From contig JBBEBR010000001.1 of assembly GCA_040882225.1 (NCBI GenBank), forward strand, positions 117,597 through 181,596: DNA of 64,000 nucleotides, in the 5' to 3' direction. This document shows, piece by piece, positions 8,001 to 15,696 of the stretch. This DNA is from Gracilimonas sp040882225. GTDB taxonomy: Bacteria; Bacteroidota; Rhodothermia; Balneolales; Balneolaceae. The number at the start of each line of letters is the position of its first letter. Position 1 is the first letter of the stretch. The translations under genes were made by a program, and so were the position numbers. The notes under the pieces were generated by a model. That model was not told the DNA's origin, searched no databases, and saw only the letters and a program-made list of their open reading frames with translations.

Positions 8001-9237
8001 GGAACTATTAACAGAAAAAAAACTTCCAGCAGAAATTGATCAAAATTTATTAGAGGCTTTGTGGAAACTTCAGAATGATTTTCCACAAGAAACACTGACG
8101 GCAATTTCCACTATTAATCCAGCATTAATTTCTAAATATCTAAATCAACTTGAGATAACAGATCAAAATTTTGCAATACTTGTTTCTTATTTCAACAAAT
8201 ATCAACCCCCTAAAATAGATACATCTTCAGATGTATCTTGTTTACTTTCCTTTCTTAAAGATCCTGTTAATTATGTAGATGAAATAAACTCTCTGCTTAA
8301 AAAGCGTATGTACTCCTTTCAACTACCACTATATAAATATTTAACCTATTCTTATTACAAAAATGAATTAACTAAGGAGCAGCTGGTTCAGTTACTTTCC
8401 GAAATCAAAGGTGTACAATTAAGTGCTTTACTTTACAAGCTGGTTATGTTAAACCCTTTGGCAGACCGAGAAAAAATGTTGAGGTTTATGAATCAACTTT
8501 TAATAAACCACTTCACATTAATGGAAAGAGAAGGGTTGAGCAAGGATATTTTTAAACAAGTTTTCAATCTTCGTGGATTGGTTAACAAATGTGATGGGAG
8601 AAAGAGTTTGCTCAATGGTGAGTTTTGGGGTGGTGATGGAAATCAAAGATATTACGTTGAAGACGGCTCTGAGTTAGAATACATTGAGAATGGATGGGAA
8701 GATATTTACTGTGAAGGGCGTTTATGGACACGAACTCCAGTTTACAATGCTCAATTAAATACTTTTACAGGAAAATATTGCAATGTGTATTGGTGTAGAA
8801 ATAAAACATGTTTGGGAGTAAACAACAAAACACACTTTGAAGGATCTTTTGAAAATTGGACTCTTAATGATGTCAATGAATTGTTTAACATAGGGTTAGA
8901 TCAATTGGCTTTTTCTCATATCTCAGGTTGGTTAAACCGGATGAATACAATTTTAGAAAGCTTGAACTGTAGAGAATGCAAAAATCTACTGCGTCCCCAT
9001 AGTTTTGTGCCAAATCAATTAGGCTATTATGCAGTTCCTCTTTTTAATTGTGTGAATGAAAGTTGTAGCAAGTACCATAGGAAGGTTAGGTTTACTCACT
9101 GCAGAGGTTGTGGTAAAATATTAGATAGCAGAGATTGTAAAACATGCTCCCATTGTAATTGGCTAAGATGTGATGATGAAAATTGTGGACAGTGTGGGTG
9201 TGGTGCTGACTACCAACCTGTAATTCCGCAATATTGA
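5086..9237 (+). CDS. large orphan protein: cold-shock domain, long helical middle, C-terminal zinc ribbons
   Basis: The protein is 1383 residues. Residues 5-68 form a cold-shock/OB nucleic-acid-binding domain: FTIGTFKWINNEKGFGLL with an RNP1-like KGFG, then DYFFHKSNL in place of the usual RNP2-like VFVH. Residues about 90-1190 are rich in Leu, Glu, Lys and Asn and look all-helical, possibly a helical-repeat solenoid. No Walker, HNH, PD-(D/E)XK or protease motif was seen. Residues about 1230-1383 hold many Cys in zinc-ribbon spacing: CNVYWCRNKTC, CRECKNLL, CVNESC, HCRGCGKIL, CKTCSHC and CGQCGCG. The gene is markedly AT-rich compared with ffh just downstream and stands beside toxin-antitoxin modules and repeats, which suggests horizontal transfer. 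RNA or DNA binding is likely. A defence or stress role is only a hypothesis. Confidence 0.75.
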   Translation: MKDKFTIGTFKWINNEKGFGLLSNGEEDYFFHKSNLKKADKDIELRGYYRFEKGFDQKKDQLEALKVEKIDQPDFNDALQILNRNSHLVTREIKHQKVTVSILLWVIRELITNRSEVDFINGFVSLVTKLDESNKHSQASELINKLLLLLKGRPGNKSKLYSKDFVERLFEKLKENASEQVSIILWKNRIHEIVLKESELIFKSKRTSLKELGFTNKSLLENYNLLSPSEILGFMVIEGIEYESIIQLRKNLNIQDQEIDQDFFRDSYDRSKKLFLEEIGNFIQIFGFESETDSAEFKSGLVKFIYNSEINKPFRRLHRKDDEDHTSILIEELNHLIEIFENGISTAEQVLLWDRGYYEYKTNLINHVNNDLEGERENYSLPFDEKVLTEYVELINLNNDDLFSLYGITDDTLIQLYAKRYKNELTCADIKEIWQSLQNKKNIAPKILEAFKPRITNDLIFEVWRDGELVIDIETGEINKARKDFFKYRKGTQISKEILLENIDKLGYPDFKKIYHRLATDKNEMYSELLNLSLKKSFLFAELDQVIELIKAPAVYNKKELLLTLLEYHSEIAFKKILYLNSFGRELDFTLSDLIKESGKTDEIKKYYKKLLTKNDAPPQNIVSILSLVDAIKVYNYLELHGDALPDKFLIELLNSNLDADLIRLITKSWKFDDTTVTSKLFEKVIPHDAVDNSFYERFYAKLVDYDGILIFNLYKAANFELKKENLLEFIDSLSNKERIQILNELGRELSLKPVLQYWDYSNSSTTLELIKLLDPEEITENDFVISKLKENANHYDFETLRLLYEKTEIRELESHIYEKINVEKISSVLSLPEIGQSLVTKWIQENESDLNLQEYIHLCKLSEENDNSLSQLTLSDWIVAQSDFSISSLLTDRSLDKIKNLKSIDLESSLIKAIQEGLSNRNLFTIIKEVDSPEVLKYALNHFNYLKNENDEAFFNDYIDENYKGQNKELLELLTEKKLPAEIDQNLLEALWKLQNDFPQETLTAISTINPALISKYLNQLEITDQNFAILVSYFNKYQPPKIDTSSDVSCLLSFLKDPVNYVDEINSLLKKRMYSFQLPLYKYLTYSYYKNELTKEQLVQLLSEIKGVQLSALLYKLVMLNPLADREKMLRFMNQLLINHFTLMEREGLSKDIFKQVFNLRGLVNKCDGRKSLLNGEFWGGDGNQRYYVEDGSELEYIENGWEDIYCEGRLWTRTPVYNAQLNTFTGKYCNVYWCRNKTCLGVNNKTHFEGSFENWTLNDVNELFNIGLDQLAFSHISGWLNRMNTILESLNCRECKNLLRPHSFVPNQLGYYAVPLFNCVNESCSKYHRKVRFTHCRGCGKILDSRDCKTCSHCNWLRCDDENCGQCGCGADYQPVIPQY

Positions 9238-9248
9238 GAACAAAATAA

Positions 9249-9270
9249 TTATCCACATAACTGTTGATAA
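9249..9270. promoter_or_regulatory. inverted pair of DnaA-box-like 9-mers
   Basis: TTATCCACA at 9249-9257 is a perfect match to the bacterial DnaA box consensus TTATNCACA. Four bases later, TGTTGATAA at 9262-9270 is a one-mismatch box on the opposite strand (TTATCAACA). The pair lies between the orphan gene and ffh. It could mediate DnaA control of the ffh operon or be coincidental; two boxes alone do not make an origin. Confidence 0.35.
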
Positions 9271-9333
9271 GCCTTGAAAGATGCCGTATTTTTACAGGCT
9301 CTGTAATTGGCGGAGAAAAATCGTTTTATCATT

Positions 9334-10674
9334 ATGTTTGAAGATCTATCCTCAAAATTAGACAAAGCCTTTCAGTCACTGAAAGGCGAAGCACGAATCA
9401 CCGATGTGAATATCGCGGAGACTGTCCGTGAAATTCGCCGCGCGCTGCTCGATGCCGATGTTAATTACGAGGTAGCCCGCCAGTTTACCGCAGATATTAA
9501 AGAGCAGGTAATGGGATCAGACGTGCTCACCAGTGTTAACCCCGGCCAACAGTTCACAAAAATTGTGTTCGACAAGCTTGTGGAAACATTTGGTGGCGAA
9601 AAATCTGATATCGCTACCGCTCACACACCTCCTACCGTAATTCTTATAGCCGGCCTCCAGGGTTCGGGTAAAACAACCTTTGCAGGTAAGTTAGCCCGAT
9701 ACTTAAAGCAGGAGCATAAAAGGAATCCTCTTCTTGCTGCCGCCGATGTTTATCGCCCTGCCGCTGTAGACCAGCTTAAGTCTCTCGCCTCTCAAATTGA
9801 TGTTCCGGTGTATTCCATCGAACAGAAAGACGCCGTTCGTGTTGCCAAAGAAGCCGTTTCAATGGCTAAAAGCCTGGCACTCGATACCGTTATTATTGAT
9901 ACCGCGGGACGATTACACGTAGATGAGGAAATGATGAATGAGGTTGCCGAAATTAAGAAAGCGGTTAATCCTCACGAAATCTTATTTGTTGTGGATGCGA
10001 TGACCGGACAGGACGCCGTAAACACAGCAAAAGAATTCAACGAGCGCATTAATTACGACGGCGTGGTTCTTACCAAGCTGGATGGCGACACCCGTGGTGG
10101 TGCCGCTCTTTCCATAAAGTCTGTTGTAAACAAACCCATCAAATTTGTAAGCACCGGCGAAAAGCTGGAAGCGATGTCTCCTTTCCACCCGGACAGGATG
10201 GCTCAGCGAATTTTAGGGATGGGTGATGTTGTATCGCTTGTTGAAAAAGCACAAAAAGAATTTGATCAGGATGAAGCTGAAAAACTTCAGAAGAGAATCC
10301 AGTCGGATAAATTCGACCTGGAAGATTTTCTTGCTCAAATTCAAAAGATCAAGAAAATGGGTGATTTCACCGATCTTGTATCTATGGTACCCGGCGCCAG
10401 CAAAGCATTAGATAATGCGGAAATCGATGACGATGCCTTTAAACCGATTGAAGCTATGATCTTATCAATGACGCCGGAAGAGCGTCAGAACCCTGAAATG
10501 TTGAATGGTAATCGCCGCAGGCGTATCGCGAAAGGTTCTGGCACCACTGTGCGTGAGATTAATGATCTCATGAAACAGTTTGATCAAATGAAAAAAATGA
10601 TGAAGACCATGTCCAAAATGGGTAAAGCCGGACGTGCTCTTCAGGGATTGAAAAATTTGCCTATTGGGCGATAA
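9334..10674 (+). CDS. ffh: signal recognition particle protein Ffh
   Basis: This is the SRP GTPase, which with 4.5S RNA targets nascent membrane proteins to FtsY and the translocon. At 446 residues it has the normal length. Upstream TTG extensions exist, but the ATG at 9334 gives the usual N-terminus MFEDLSSKLDKAF. The N domain covers residues 1-95. The G domain contains the P-loop GLQGSGKTT at about 107-115, DTAGR at about 189 and TKLDGD at about 247. The methionine-rich M domain, from about 300 to the end (MKKMMKTMSKMGK), binds signal sequences and RNA. It heads the co-directional cluster ffh-rpsP-rimM-trmD-rplS. Confidence 0.97.
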   Translation: MFEDLSSKLDKAFQSLKGEARITDVNIAETVREIRRALLDADVNYEVARQFTADIKEQVMGSDVLTSVNPGQQFTKIVFDKLVETFGGEKSDIATAHTPPTVILIAGLQGSGKTTFAGKLARYLKQEHKRNPLLAAADVYRPAAVDQLKSLASQIDVPVYSIEQKDAVRVAKEAVSMAKSLALDTVIIDTAGRLHVDEEMMNEVAEIKKAVNPHEILFVVDAMTGQDAVNTAKEFNERINYDGVVLTKLDGDTRGGAALSIKSVVNKPIKFVSTGEKLEAMSPFHPDRMAQRILGMGDVVSLVEKAQKEFDQDEAEKLQKRIQSDKFDLEDFLAQIQKIKKMGDFTDLVSMVPGASKALDNAEIDDDAFKPIEAMILSMTPEERQNPEMLNGNRRRRIAKGSGTTVREINDLMKQFDQMKKMMKTMSKMGKAGRALQGLKNLPIGR

Positions 10675-10708
10675 CAATTATTAAATCAAATAACACCGGA
10701 GTAAATCA

Positions 10709-11689
10709 TTGCTAAGAATTAGACTACAACGTAAAGGACGTAAAAAACGCCCTATCTGGCACCTCGTTGTTGCCGACAGCCGCTCACCAAGAGACGGCCG
10801 CATCATCGAACAAGTTGGACGTTATGACAACGTAACCGAGAAAAAGGAAGTAATCCTTAATGAAGACCGTATTTTTTACTGGTTAGACAGTGGCGCTCAG
10901 CCATCTGATACCGTTCGCAAAATCCTTCGCAGAGAAGGCCTGCTTTACAAGCGCCACCTTATGGGCTGGGGCAAAAGCGAAGAAGAAATTGAAGCATCGC
11001 TTAGCGAATGGAAATCCTACCGCGATTCCAAAGACAGCTCTGAAGTTTCACGCAAAGAGCAGTACCAGTCTATACTTGATGCGGAAGAAAAAGAGTATAA
11101 AAAACAGCTCGAGCAAAAAGCTTCTAAAGCTGCTGCCGAAGTAAAAGCTGAAAAAGCACAGGAAGAAGCTGAAGCCACTTCTGCCGAAGACGAAGCAACT
11201 GCCGAACAAGGCGATACTTCAGCAACTGTTGAAAAAGAAAAAACAGCTGAAGATACTGCTGCCAAAGCTGTAGAAACTGAAACGGAAGAAGAAACCGGGG
11301 CAACTAAAGACGCTGCCGAAGCCAAAGCTGAAAAACCAGCCGGCGAAGACGTGGACGAGCCTGTAGCTGCCGAGACAGAAACTGAAGCGGAAAAAATAGA
11401 AGAGCCTGAAGCCAGTGCCAAAGAAGCAGCAGAAGCTGTTGAGGAAGAAGTGGCGGATGTAGCAGAACCTCCCGCTACCGAAGAAGCGAAAGAAGAAGTT
11501 GCTGAAGAGCCTGCCGCTGAAGAAGAAACCAAAGCGGAGACTTCCGGGAAAACTTCAACTGAGCTCACTGCAAAAGAAGCAATCGATCATATCAATGATA
11601 CTGATCTTGCCGATTTGGAAGGTTTTGTAACAGGTGATGAAGACCGTGTAACGGTTCAGCGTGCCTGGGAAACTAAACAAGAAGGATAA
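10709..11689 (+). CDS. rpsP: 30S ribosomal protein S16 with a very long acidic C-terminal extension
   Basis: Residues 1-85 are a normal S16 (LRIRLQRKGRKKRPIWHLVV, then SRSPRDGRIIEQVGRYD), part of the 5' domain of the small subunit. The start codon is TTG at 10709, with CGGAG a few bases upstream. S16 is usually 80-90 residues, but this one is 326. Residues about 110-290 are a low-complexity Glu/Ala/Lys/Thr-rich tail. The end (AKEAIDHINDTDLADLEGFV, then TGDEDRVTVQRAWE) returns to normal complexity and may be a small folded or binding element. Bacteroidota S16 proteins commonly carry shorter tails. It is second in the ffh operon, 34 bp after ffh. Confidence 0.95.
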   Translation: MLRIRLQRKGRKKRPIWHLVVADSRSPRDGRIIEQVGRYDNVTEKKEVILNEDRIFYWLDSGAQPSDTVRKILRREGLLYKRHLMGWGKSEEEIEASLSEWKSYRDSKDSSEVSRKEQYQSILDAEEKEYKKQLEQKASKAAAEVKAEKAQEEAEATSAEDEATAEQGDTSATVEKEKTAEDTAAKAVETETEEETGATKDAAEAKAEKPAGEDVDEPVAAETETEAEKIEEPEASAKEAAEAVEEEVADVAEPPATEEAKEEVAEEPAAEEETKAETSGKTSTELTAKEAIDHINDTDLADLEGFVTGDEDRVTVQRAWETKQEG

Positions 11690-11706
11690 TTAATTATCCG
11701 GCGCCT

Positions 11707-12243
11707 ATGAATCGGGACGCCAATACACCGGGCTTTGTTCAAATCGGACGCATTATTCGTTCTCAGGGAATGAACGGCGAACTCAGAGTTAGTCTTGAGG
11801 CTGATTACAACAAAGCTGTTGAAAATTTACAACTGGTTTATTTGCGAAACGACCGTGGCGATTTTTATCCGGCACGAATTTCAAACATCCGTGCTGAAGG
11901 AAAAGGAAACAGTATTTCGTTCTTTGTACAATTTGAACATATCGCTGATCGAAGCTCAGCCGAGAAACTGAAAGATCATGGCATCTTTTTGGAGACAAAA
12001 AATGCCACGGATTTCATCCAAAAGGAACCCGAAAAAAGTTCTTATATAGATCATGAAGTTTTTGACGACCAAAATAACGCTGTAGGATTGGTTGTTGATG
12101 TGATGGAAAATCCGGCACACCCTATTTTAGTGGTTGCCACAACTTCCGGAACCCGGCTAATTCCCTTTGTTGAGCATTACGTGACAAAGGTGAGCGATCA
12201 GAATATCTACTGCCAGAATCTCGAACAGTTGGAGGGCATCTAA
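11707..12243 (+). CDS. rimM: ribosome maturation factor RimM
   Basis: RimM, 178 residues, assists maturation of the 30S head region and binds S19. The N-terminal RimM beta-barrel begins GFVQIGRIIRSQGMNGELRV. The C-terminal PRC-barrel domain starts near residue 115 (HEVFDDQNNAVGLVVDVMEN) and contains the LIPFVEHYV motif typical of the family. The gene follows rpsP by 17 bp, and its stop overlaps the trmD start by one base (TAATG), so the two are translationally coupled. Confidence 0.95.
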   Translation: MNRDANTPGFVQIGRIIRSQGMNGELRVSLEADYNKAVENLQLVYLRNDRGDFYPARISNIRAEGKGNSISFFVQFEHIADRSSAEKLKDHGIFLETKNATDFIQKEPEKSSYIDHEVFDDQNNAVGLVVDVMENPAHPILVVATTSGTRLIPFVEHYVTKVSDQNIYCQNLEQLEGI

Positions 12244-12935
12244 TGAGAATTGACATCATTTCTGCCGTTCCCGCTTTATTGGAAGGCCCTTTACAGCATA
12301 GCATTGTAAAGCGGGCTCTTGATAAAAAGCTGGTTGAAATTCACGTGCACGACCTTCGGGATTATACCGAAGACAAACACAGGAAAGTAGATGATTATCC
12401 ATATGGCGGCGATGCGGGAATGGTATTAACTCCCCAGCCCATTTTTTCATGTATAGAAAAACTGGCAAGCGAGCGCGATTATGACGAACTCATTTTCACC
12501 GCTCCCGACGGAGAGTTGTTTGATCAACAGAACGCTAATATGCTTTCGTTGAAAAAAAACATCATCATTCTTTGCGGCCACTATAAAGGAGTAGATCAGC
12601 GGGTAAGAGATGAATTAATTACCAGGGAATTTTCCATTGGTGATTATGTGCTTTCTGGCGGAGAACTTCCGGCAATGGTAATAACCGACGCAATTGTAAG
12701 GTTGATTCCAGGAGTTTTAGGTGATGCCGGAAGCGCACTAAACGATTCATTTCAGGATGGGTTACTGGAGGCGCCGGTTTATACGCGTCCCGCGGAATTC
12801 AAGGGACTTAAAGTTCCGGAGATTTTGCTTTCTGGTGATCATAAAAAAGTGGAGGCGTGGAAGAAGGAGCAATCCGAAAAGCGCACCAAAGAACGAAGAA
12901 AAGACTTGTACGATAAATTTAAAAAAGAACATTAA
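12243..12935 (+). CDS. trmD: tRNA (guanine-N1)-methyltransferase TrmD
   Basis: TrmD methylates G37 of tRNAs reading CNN codons using S-adenosylmethionine, preventing +1 frameshifting. The 230-residue protein shows the SPOUT/trefoil-knot hallmarks: MRIDIISAVP at the N-terminus, DYPYGGDAGMVL, LCGHYKGVDQRV, and the knot loop IGDYVLSGGELP. The C-terminal helical domain ends EQSEKRTKERRKDLYDKF. The start ATG overlaps the rimM stop by one base. It is the fourth gene of the ffh-rpsP-rimM-trmD-rplS cluster, the order seen in many bacteria. Confidence 0.97.
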   Translation: MRIDIISAVPALLEGPLQHSIVKRALDKKLVEIHVHDLRDYTEDKHRKVDDYPYGGDAGMVLTPQPIFSCIEKLASERDYDELIFTAPDGELFDQQNANMLSLKKNIIILCGHYKGVDQRVRDELITREFSIGDYVLSGGELPAMVITDAIVRLIPGVLGDAGSALNDSFQDGLLEAPVYTRPAEFKGLKVPEILLSGDHKKVEAWKKEQSEKRTKERRKDLYDKFKKEH

Positions 12936-12979
12936 TAACAGCCTCCCGAGGTTTCGGGGTGGGATCAAAATAAAGAACC

Positions 12980-13336
12980 ATGGATAAGTTAAAACTTGTA
13001 GAACAAACACTGATAAACGACGATGTTGCCGCGTTCACAGCCGGTGATACCGTGAATGTGCATTATCGTGTGCGTGAGGGAGAAAAAGAGCGTATTCAGC
13101 AGTATGAAGGCATTGTGCTTTCTGAGCGCGGAAGTGGCCCTAACAAAACATTTACCGTTCGTAAAATAAGCAGCAATATGGGCGTAGAGCGTATCTTTCC
13201 TCTGAACTCTCCTTTTATCGCAAAAATTGAAGTAAAGAGAAAAGGGAAAGTAAGACGTTCAAAACTCTTCTTTCTTCGTGAGCTTCGTGGTAAAAAAGCG
13301 CGTATTCAGGAAAAAGAAAATACAAACAAGAAGTAA
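12980..13336 (+). CDS. rplS: 50S ribosomal protein L19
   Basis: L19, 118 residues, sits at the interface of the 50S and 30S subunits. Diagnostic segments are FTAGDTVNVHYRVREGEKER, GIVLSERGSGPNKTFTVRKI, GVERIFPLNSPFI and KVRRSKLFFLRELRGKKARI. The 44-bp gap after trmD contains an imperfect hairpin (cctcccgaggtttcggggtg) just before the start. Such leader structures can allow independent or autogenous control of L19, but that is inference here. The gene closes the translation cluster. Confidence 0.97.
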   Translation: MDKLKLVEQTLINDDVAAFTAGDTVNVHYRVREGEKERIQQYEGIVLSERGSGPNKTFTVRKISSNMGVERIFPLNSPFIAKIEVKRKGKVRRSKLFFLRELRGKKARIQEKENTNKK

Positions 13337-13426
13337 ATACCCGGGATTGTCATTTCTACAACAGCAAAATGCTGATCCCGCTTTTCCTTCTTCAATTGAT
13401 ATGCTTTTTCAAAACCAAGATAGACT

Positions 13427-13981
13427 ATGAACATTATTCTGTTTGGCCCTCCGGGCGCCGGTAAAGGCACTCAGGCAAAATTGCTGCAAGAGGATTTAAA
13501 TATCCCGCATCTTTCAACCGGGGATATTTTCAGAACGGCGATAAAAAATGAAACGCCGCTCGGGGTAAAGGTTAAATCTATTCTCGATTCCGGACAATTG
13601 GTGCCGGACGAAACCGTGGTGGATTTGGTAGCCGATGAACTTTTGAAAGAGAAATATAAAGACGGTTATATTTTGGATGGTTTTCCCAGAACCGTTCCCC
13701 AAGCCAAAGCATTTGATTCCTTCCTGCACAAGAATAATGATGAACTCGATGCATTTATAGTTCTGACCGTTTCCGAAAAAGAACTGATAAACCGCATTCT
13801 TTCCCGTGGCGAAGGCCGCTCGGATGACACCGAAGAAAAAGTAAAAACCCGCCTCAAAGTTTACCGCGATGAGACCGAACCGGTTATGAATCACTACAAA
13901 AAACAAGGCAAGGTTCAGGAAATTAACGGCCTCGGAAGTATTGAAGAGATTTTTGGGCGAATAAAAACTGCTGTTGGTTAA
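13427..13981 (+). CDS. adk: adenylate kinase (short-LID type)
   Basis: Adenylate kinase interconverts ATP + AMP and 2 ADP in the cytoplasm. The P-loop is at the N-terminus (NIILFGPPGAGKGTQAKLL), followed by the AMP-binding LSTGDIFR, YILDGFPRTVPQA and the LID region RGEGRSDDTEEKVKTRLKVY. There is no zinc-binding LID insertion, and the length of 184 residues fits the short form common in Bacteroidota. It lies 90 bp after rplS on the same strand and may have its own promoter. Its stop is immediately followed by tandem intergenic repeats. Confidence 0.96.
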   Translation: MNIILFGPPGAGKGTQAKLLQEDLNIPHLSTGDIFRTAIKNETPLGVKVKSILDSGQLVPDETVVDLVADELLKEKYKDGYILDGFPRTVPQAKAFDSFLHKNNDELDAFIVLTVSEKELINRILSRGEGRSDDTEEKVKTRLKVYRDETEPVMNHYKKQGKVQEINGLGSIEEIFGRIKTAVG

Positions 13982-13990
13982 TTGTGTAAT

Positions 13991-14210
13991 GTCTTTGCGA
14001 GGAGCTTAAAAAGTACCCATTACCCATGCAGCCCTTCGACGCGGCAATCTCGCCGACTAAGCTGTCTTTGCGAGGAGCTTAAAAAGTACCCATTACCAAT
14101 ACAGCCCCTCGACGCGGCAATCTCGCCGAACGAAGCTGTCTTTGCGAGGAGCCTAAAAAGTACCCATTACCAATACAGCCCCTCGACGTGGCAATCTCCC
14201 GGAATCAACC
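13991..14210. repeat. three tandem copies of a 73-74-bp intergenic repeat
   Basis: Units start at 13991, 14064 and 14138, each beginning gtctttgcgaggagc. They continue with taaaaagtacccattacc and the block cagcccctcgacgcggcaat-ctcgccg. The third copy is slightly degraded (gacgtggcaatctcccgg). The units fill the gap between adk and the convergent nitroreductase gene. The end words gcgagg and cgacgcggcaatctcgcc can pair. Copies differ by only a few bases, indicating recent tandem duplication. Confidence 0.85.
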
Positions 14211-14224
14211 GCAATCTTTTGTAA

Positions 14225-14884
14225 CTAACTCTTTCCCTTCACCGAAACCCACTCCATCCACTTCTCCGATGTACTCCGCATCTCTCTATTCTTTCCTGTG
14301 ATGACTTCAGCCTCAACATCATCAGGATCAGGAAACAGAAAAACCGCACCCAATAAAATTTCATCCAAAGAAATTCCCAGTAACTTTTGGACGGCCGGTT
14401 TTCTTAAAATTCCACCCGATGACCAATAATTTATAATCCCCTTCTCGGTAGCCATAAGCAGCAGATTTTGAATAGCAGCTCCTGTTGCGGCAATGTGCTC
14501 CATATTTTTCACATTTGGATAAAATTTTTGTGTTCGGGATGAAGGTTCCGGCAACCAGTTTACCAGAATCAATGCATCCGCGGCGGCAAGCATCTGCTTT
14601 ATTCCTTCGGTTGATTTTACAGGGATGTCCTTTTTCAACATCTCCAAAAGATCCCGGCAGGTCTGTGAATCCAGCACATGAAATCGCCAGGGTTCTTTTC
14701 CATTCAAATCTCCTTCCTGGTAATAGGAATTACATTCATAATGAAAAGGAGCCCAGCCGGCTATTTCAATAAGCTTCTCTACTTCTTTCCTAAAATTCTC
14801 AGAGGTGTTAACTGGCAACGGGTTATTTTCATCCACTTTTAGCTTAATGGTTTGGCGGGAGCGGATAGTTTGGGAGTCACTCAT
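14225..14884 (-). CDS. nitroreductase-family flavoprotein
   Basis: The product is 219 residues of the nitroreductase fold, FMN-dependent and typically acting on nitro compounds or quinones with NAD(P)H. Visible family features are the helix and loop IEIAGWAPFHYECNSYY, the segment EPWRFHVLDSQTCRDLL, and the central NLLLMATEKGIINYWSSGGI, with LLGAVFLFPDPDD near the C-terminus. The usual N-terminal RRS motif appears only as a weak RSRQT at residue 8, so substrate preference cannot be predicted. The gene stands alone, convergent with adk. The start ATG at 14884 is the only good candidate. Confidence 0.75.
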   Translation of the reverse strand: MSDSQTIRSRQTIKLKVDENNPLPVNTSENFRKEVEKLIEIAGWAPFHYECNSYYQEGDLNGKEPWRFHVLDSQTCRDLLEMLKKDIPVKSTEGIKQMLAAADALILVNWLPEPSSRTQKFYPNVKNMEHIAATGAAIQNLLLMATEKGIINYWSSGGILRKPAVQKLLGISLDEILLGAVFLFPDPDDVEAEVITGKNREMRSTSEKWMEWVSVKGKS

Positions 14885-15106
14885 CTATATTTCCAGGTTT
14901 TTTTACTTCTTTGGATGACCACGGCTAAAAAACACAAAAAAAGTGTAACTGAAAAATGTTCTGCCAATTCATACAAATTTTTTTCAACTCAATTTTGACC
15001 AGATTGGCTTCGTAAAGATGACCATCTCATTGTTCGAATGGATATATTATAACAGTAAAGTGATTTTTTATTTCTAACTCAAGTTGGATTAACTATACCT
15101 TTTAGA

Positions 15107-15679
15107 ATGGATCATTTATCCGAACTCTATTTTAAAAATGCAGATGAATGGCGGGCGTGGTTGTCGCTCAACTATAATAAAATACCGGGCGTGTATTTGA
15201 TATTTTATGCCGTAGGGCATGAAATGGAATCGATGCGTTGGGAAGATGCCGTGAAAGTTGCGCTTTGCTACGGATGGATCGACTCTACCGCCAAAAGTCT
15301 GGGAAACGGCAAACGCAGACAGTATTTCACTACCCGAAATCCCAAAAGTGCCTGGAGTGCCTTAAACAAAAAACATGTGGAGATGCTTATTGATGAGGAA
15401 TTCATGCATCAAAGTGGTTTGGTAGCCATAGAGGTTGCTAAAGAAAATGGCAGTTGGGTCGCCTTGGATGATGTTGAAAATGGTATTATACCGGATGATC
15501 TACAGAAGGCATTTGACAAGAATCCACAAGCATACGAGAACTACCAGAACTTTGCCCCGTCATATAGAAAAGGCTATTTGTATTGGTTGAATCAGGCCAA
15601 AAGAGAGCAAACAAGAAAAAAACGTGTTACCCGGATTATTGATTTGTGTGCAAATAATATTAAGTCGAGGGATGCCTGA
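15107..15679 (+). CDS. YdeI/OmpD-associated family protein
   Basis: This 190-residue protein belongs to the YdeI/OmdA family ('bacteriocin-protection' proteins in some annotations). Typical segments are FKNADEWRAWLSLNY, the strongly conserved WEDAVKVALCYGWIDSTAKS, and RRQYFTTRNPKSAWSALNK. The C-terminus, YENYQNFAPSYRKGYLYWLN plus AKREQTRKKRVTRII, is the OmdA signature. The molecular function is not firmly known, and members affect envelope-related peptide resistance in enterobacteria. A second member of the family occurs at 30092. Confidence 0.85.
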   Translation: MDHLSELYFKNADEWRAWLSLNYNKIPGVYLIFYAVGHEMESMRWEDAVKVALCYGWIDSTAKSLGNGKRRQYFTTRNPKSAWSALNKKHVEMLIDEEFMHQSGLVAIEVAKENGSWVALDDVENGIIPDDLQKAFDKNPQAYENYQNFAPSYRKGYLYWLNQAKREQTRKKRVTRIIDLCANNIKSRDA

Positions 15680-15696
15680 TGCCTGTTTTATGTCAA

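Noticed and set aside
9249..9270. Replication origin
   Set aside because: Only two DnaA-like boxes, no AT-rich unwinding element with clustered boxes, and no dnaA, dnaN or gidA nearby.
11017..11568. 183-residue Ser/Ala-rich ORF on the minus strand
   Set aside because: It is the antisense of the Glu/Ala-rich tail of S16. Low-complexity GAA/GCT codons leave the reverse frame open by chance.
13991..14210. CRISPR or coding tandem repeat
   Set aside because: The roughly 74-bp units are nearly identical throughout with no spacers. The 80-codon frame across them has repeat-derived residues only.
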